This document shows, piece after piece, positions 4,612-7,450 of a DNA stretch of 7,450 nucleotides. Below the pieces are notes generated by a model. That model saw only the letters and a program-made list of their open reading frames with translations, ran no database searches and was not told the DNA's origin. Numbering within the stretch: the stretch's first letter is position 1; the number at the start of each line of letters is the position of its first letter. A program made the position numbers and the translations under genes. This DNA is from Phycisphaerae bacterium. Lineage in GTDB: Bacteria > Planctomycetota > Phycisphaerae > UBA1845. The stretch spans positions 1 through 7,450 of the forward strand of contig JANQGB010000640.1 in assembly GCA_028277545.1 (NCBI GenBank), read 5' to 3'.

Positions 4612-7450
4612 ATGAAAGACTCCCGCAGGACCAAGGCCGAACTGATCAATGAACTTGATACCCTCCGAGGGCGCGTGGCGAAACTGGAAGCGGTCGCCTC
4701 GCAGACGGATGAAGGTCCGGATCGGGCTGCCAAACAGGGGCACGCCCTGCAACGCTTGCGCCTGCTGTCGCACGCCCTCGAGCAGACCAGCGAGGGAGTC
4801 GCCGTAACCGACCTCGATGGCAAGCTGCTGTTCGTGAACAACGCGTTCGCGCAAATGCATGGCTACGAGCCGGCTGAGTTGATTGGCAGGCCATTGACCA
4901 TCTTCCACACACCGGACCAATTGCCCGCCGTGGAGGAGGCCAACCGGCAACTGCGAACCACGGGGAGTTTCGCCGGAGAGGTATGGCACGCTCGGCGCGA
5001 TGGCGTTCCCTTTCTGACTCAAATGCAGAACTCCCTCCTGCGGGACGAGGACGGCACACCGGTGGGCATGATCGGGACCATGCGCGACATCTCCGGCCAC
5101 AGACGGACGGAGGAGGCGCTTCGCGAGAGCGAGAAGCGATACCGGACGCTCGCCGAGTCGGCGCAGGACTTCATCTACATCATCGATCGCAACGATCGGG
5201 TCGAGTACCTGAACACCGCCGCCGCCGCCATCTTTGGGGCGTCCCCGGAGGACCTGACCGGCAAGCGGCGCGGCGAACTGTTCGTTGGCGAGCAGTCGAG
5301 ACGGCAGGCAGAGTTTCTGGCCCAGGTCTTCGCGACCGGAGAACCACTGGCCGACGTCTACAAGACCTCCTTCCCCGGTCGAGATGTGTGGCTGGCTACC
5401 CGCCTCACAGCGCTCCACGACGATGCTGGCGAGGTCCAGTCCGTGCTGGGAATCTCGCGGGACGTGACCGAACTCAAGCAGGCAGAGGTCGCTCTGCGTC
5501 AGAGTGAGCAGCGATTGCGCGAAGTGATCGATGCCGGCCCGAGTTGTATCTTCGTGAAGGACGAACAAGGCAGGTACCTGCTGGCCAATGACCGCATGGC
5601 GGCCGCCCACGGTACCACTCCGCAGGAGATGGTGGCCAAGACGGATTCTGACCTTGTGGGGCGAAGTTCGATCTCGCGTGAGGACGCCAAGCGCTTCCGT
5701 GAGGTGGATCGCAGGGTCCTCGATACCGCGGTGGGGCACGTCAGCGCCGATGAGTTCTTTGTCATGCCTGACGGTACGCACCGCTGGTTTCAGACCACCA
5801 AGCTGCCGCTACTGGACGAAGGAAGGCCCACCGCCGTGCTCGGCGTCTCGGTCGACATCACCGAGCGAAAACTGGCGGAACAGACTCTGGCCCGGGAGCA
5901 CAAGTTCATCGCCGCCGTGCTGGACACGGTCATGGCTCTGGTTGTCGTACTTGATGACCAGGGACGCATCGTCCGTTTTAACAGGGCCTGCGAGAAGACT
6001 ACCGGCTATACGGCGGAGGAAGTGGAAGGCAGAGCGGTGTGGGAAATGTTTCTCCTGCCGGAAGACGTGGATGCCGTGCGCCGTGTCTTCGAGCATCTGC
6101 GGGTGACTGGCTTCCCCAGCGAATACGAGAACTGCTGGGTCAGCAGGAACGGTGACCGTCACCTGATTGCCTGGTCCAACACTGTCCTGTTGAACGACCA
6201 GGGCGCGGTCGAGTTCGTTGTCGCTACCGGCATAGACGTGACCGCCCGCCAGCATGCTGAGCAGGCCTTGCGCTACGAGACCGAGTTCAAGCGACTGGTG
6301 ACCTCGCTGTCGACCGAGTTCATCAACATGGAGGCAGACGCCCTCGATAGCGGTTACAACCGCGCGCTGGCCGCTCTTGGAGAGGCGGCAGACGTGGACC
6401 GCAGCTACGTGTTCCAGTTCTCGGAAGATGGCGCCACCATGAGCAATACGCATGAATGGTGTCGCGAGGGCATCAGGCCATGCTTCGCCGAATTGCAGGA
6501 CGTCCCGGTCGAGAATCTGTCGTGGTTTACAGGCCACATGCGCCGTGCGGAGGTGTTTCATGTGCCTAAGGTGGAAGACCTGCCGCCGGAGGCCGCCAGC
6601 GAACGGGAGCTGTTCGAAGGAGAGGACATCAAATCGCTGGTCGTGGTCCCCATGATCTGCGGTCGCGCTCTGGTCGGCTTCGTCGGCTTCGATTCGGTGC
6701 GCGCCGAGAAGACCTGGCCGGACGAACTCGTGGCGGTACTCCGCATCGTTGGCAACATCTTCGCCAACGCCCTGACGCGCACCCGGGCGGACCGGACGCT
6801 GCGCCGGCGTGAAGAACTCTATCGCCTCTTGGCGGAGCACAGCGGCGATGTCATTACGCGGCATACTGTGGAGGGCACGTATCTGTACATCTCTCCCGCC
6901 TGCCGTAGCGTATTCGGCTTTGAGCCCAACGAACTGCTGGGACGCCAGGCCTTCGATTTCATTCATCCGGACGACGAGCCGCAGACGAGAAGAGTCTTGC
7001 GCGAGGTCGTCAGGCGGGGAGGCACGGCTACGCACGAGTATCGTCGGAGAACCAAGGACGGGTGTTTCATCTGGGTGGAGACAACGGTGCGGGTAATACC
7101 CGACGCCGAGACGGGAGAGGTCGCTGAGGTTATAGCCATCATCCGGGATGTGACCGACCGCAAGCAGGCGGAGGAAGCACTGCGAGACAGCGAAGCGCGT
7201 TTCCGCACGCTCTTCGAGGCCGGCTTCGAGGCGGTTGTGGTTCACGACCGGGGCGTGGTGTTGGATGCCAATCGTGCCTTCGAGGAACTGCTGGGCTACT
7301 CCCTGTCCGAGGCGGTGGGCATGTCGGTACTCGACTTCACGGCGCCGGTGTACCGGGACCTGGTCGCCGCTCAGATGGCTTCCGGAAATGAGGAACCCTA
7401 CGAGGCGGCTGCCCTCACCAAGGACGGCAGGACCATCGAAGTGGAGGCGG
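4612..7450 (+). CDS. Multi-PAS/GAF sensor protein, 3' end beyond the window
   Basis: The frame is open from ATG 4612 to the right edge: 946 complete codons without a stop. A charged N-terminal helix (about residues 8-27, likely coiled coil) is followed by PAS domains at about 52-165, 179-290, 304-420 and 432-545, a GAF domain at 565-722, a PAS_3-like domain at 735-850 (IHPDDE near 784), and a sixth PAS cut by the edge (from about 864). PAS domains end in the typical DxT/S linker followed by an amphipathic helix, e.g. DVTELKQAEVALRQSE at 284-299 and DVTDRKQAEEALRDSE at 846-861. There is no membrane segment, so it should act in the cytoplasm. No LOV cysteine motif or other clear cofactor motif is visible, so ligands are unknown. 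Such proteins usually end in a histidine kinase, less often GGDEF/EAL or another output; that part is missing here, so 'histidine kinase' would be only a guess. A TATACT promoter and an RBS-covering stem lie upstream. Confidence 0.93.
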   Translation, partial: MKDSRRTKAELINELDTLRGRVAKLEAVASQTDEGPDRAAKQGHALQRLRLLSHALEQTSEGVAVTDLDGKLLFVNNAFAQMHGYEPAELIGRPLTIFHTPDQLPAVEEANRQLRTTGSFAGEVWHARRDGVPFLTQMQNSLLRDEDGTPVGMIGTMRDISGHRRTEEALRESEKRYRTLAESAQDFIYIIDRNDRVEYLNTAAAAIFGASPEDLTGKRRGELFVGEQSRRQAEFLAQVFATGEPLADVYKTSFPGRDVWLATRLTALHDDAGEVQSVLGISRDVTELKQAEVALRQSEQRLREVIDAGPSCIFVKDEQGRYLLANDRMAAAHGTTPQEMVAKTDSDLVGRSSISREDAKRFREVDRRVLDTAVGHVSADEFFVMPDGTHRWFQTTKLPLLDEGRPTAVLGVSVDITERKLAEQTLAREHKFIAAVLDTVMALVVVLDDQGRIVRFNRACEKTTGYTAEEVEGRAVWEMFLLPEDVDAVRRVFEHLRVTGFPSEYENCWVSRNGDRHLIAWSNTVLLNDQGAVEFVVATGIDVTARQHAEQALRYETEFKRLVTSLSTEFINMEADALDSGYNRALAALGEAADVDRSYVFQFSEDGATMSNTHEWCREGIRPCFAELQDVPVENLSWFTGHMRRAEVFHVPKVEDLPPEAASERELFEGEDIKSLVVVPMICGRALVGFVGFDSVRAEKTWPDELVAVLRIVGNIFANALTRTRADRTLRRREELYRLLAEHSGDVITRHTVEGTYLYISPACRSVFGFEPNELLGRQAFDFIHPDDEPQTRRVLREVVRRGGTATHEYRRRTKDGCFIWVETTVRVIPDAETGEVAEVIAIIRDVTDRKQAEEALRDSEARFRTLFEAGFEAVVVHDRGVVLDANRAFEELLGYSLSEAVGMSVLDFTAPVYRDLVAAQMASGNEEPYEAAALTKDGRTIEVEA

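Noticed and set aside
4942..7180. Repeated DxT...AExxLRxSE segments considered as a DNA repeat array
   Set aside because: These are the normal linker helices after PAS domains. Similarity is at protein level with divergent codons, not tandem DNA repeats.
4492..7245. Two long minus-strand open frames (4492-5781 and 5809-7245) opposite the sensor gene
   Set aside because: The plus-strand frame over the same stretch encodes unmistakable PAS and GAF domains without interruption. The antisense products show no domain character and are shadows of codon bias.

Overview
The window is GC-rich bacterial DNA carrying three genes, all on the plus strand and densely packed. The first two, resB (243-2576) and ccsA (2587-4347), encode the two halves of a System II (Ccs/Res) cytochrome c synthase. 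They are separated by only 10 bases and almost certainly form one operon. The third gene starts at 4612 after a 264-base intergenic region and is still open at the right edge (946 codons visible). It encodes a soluble sensor with at least six PAS domains and one GAF domain; its output domain lies outside the window.

Organism: the evidence points to a Gram-negative bacterium using System II cytochrome c maturation. Three traits resemble what I know of Planctomycetota and related groups: a ResB with a very large extracytoplasmic domain, a CcsA with a signal peptide and a roughly 265-residue extracytoplasmic domain before its membrane core, and a GC-rich sequence. This assignment is an inference from architecture, not from a search. 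No rRNA or tRNA gene, or other lineage marker, is present.

Layout: 1-242 is the upstream flank, with a perfect TATAAT -10 box at 140-145 and no gene I can support. 243-4347 is the resB-ccsA operon. 4348-4611 holds a weak terminator-like hairpin, a candidate promoter with a TATACT -10 box, two GC-rich hairpins, and a stem that would cover the ribosome binding site of the sensor gene. 4612-7450 is the sensor gene.

How the genes work together: ResB and CcsA form the membrane complex that exports haem and attaches it to CXXCH motifs of apocytochromes c outside the cytoplasmic membrane. All four histidines expected for haem handling (one in ResB, three in CcsA) and the tryptophan-rich WWD motif are visible, so the synthase looks intact. 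The sensor gene has its own apparent promoter, and nothing in the sequence ties it functionally to cytochrome c maturation. The window reads as conserved housekeeping DNA followed by an ordinary but incomplete multi-PAS signalling gene. I found no mobile element, CRISPR array or clearly new system.
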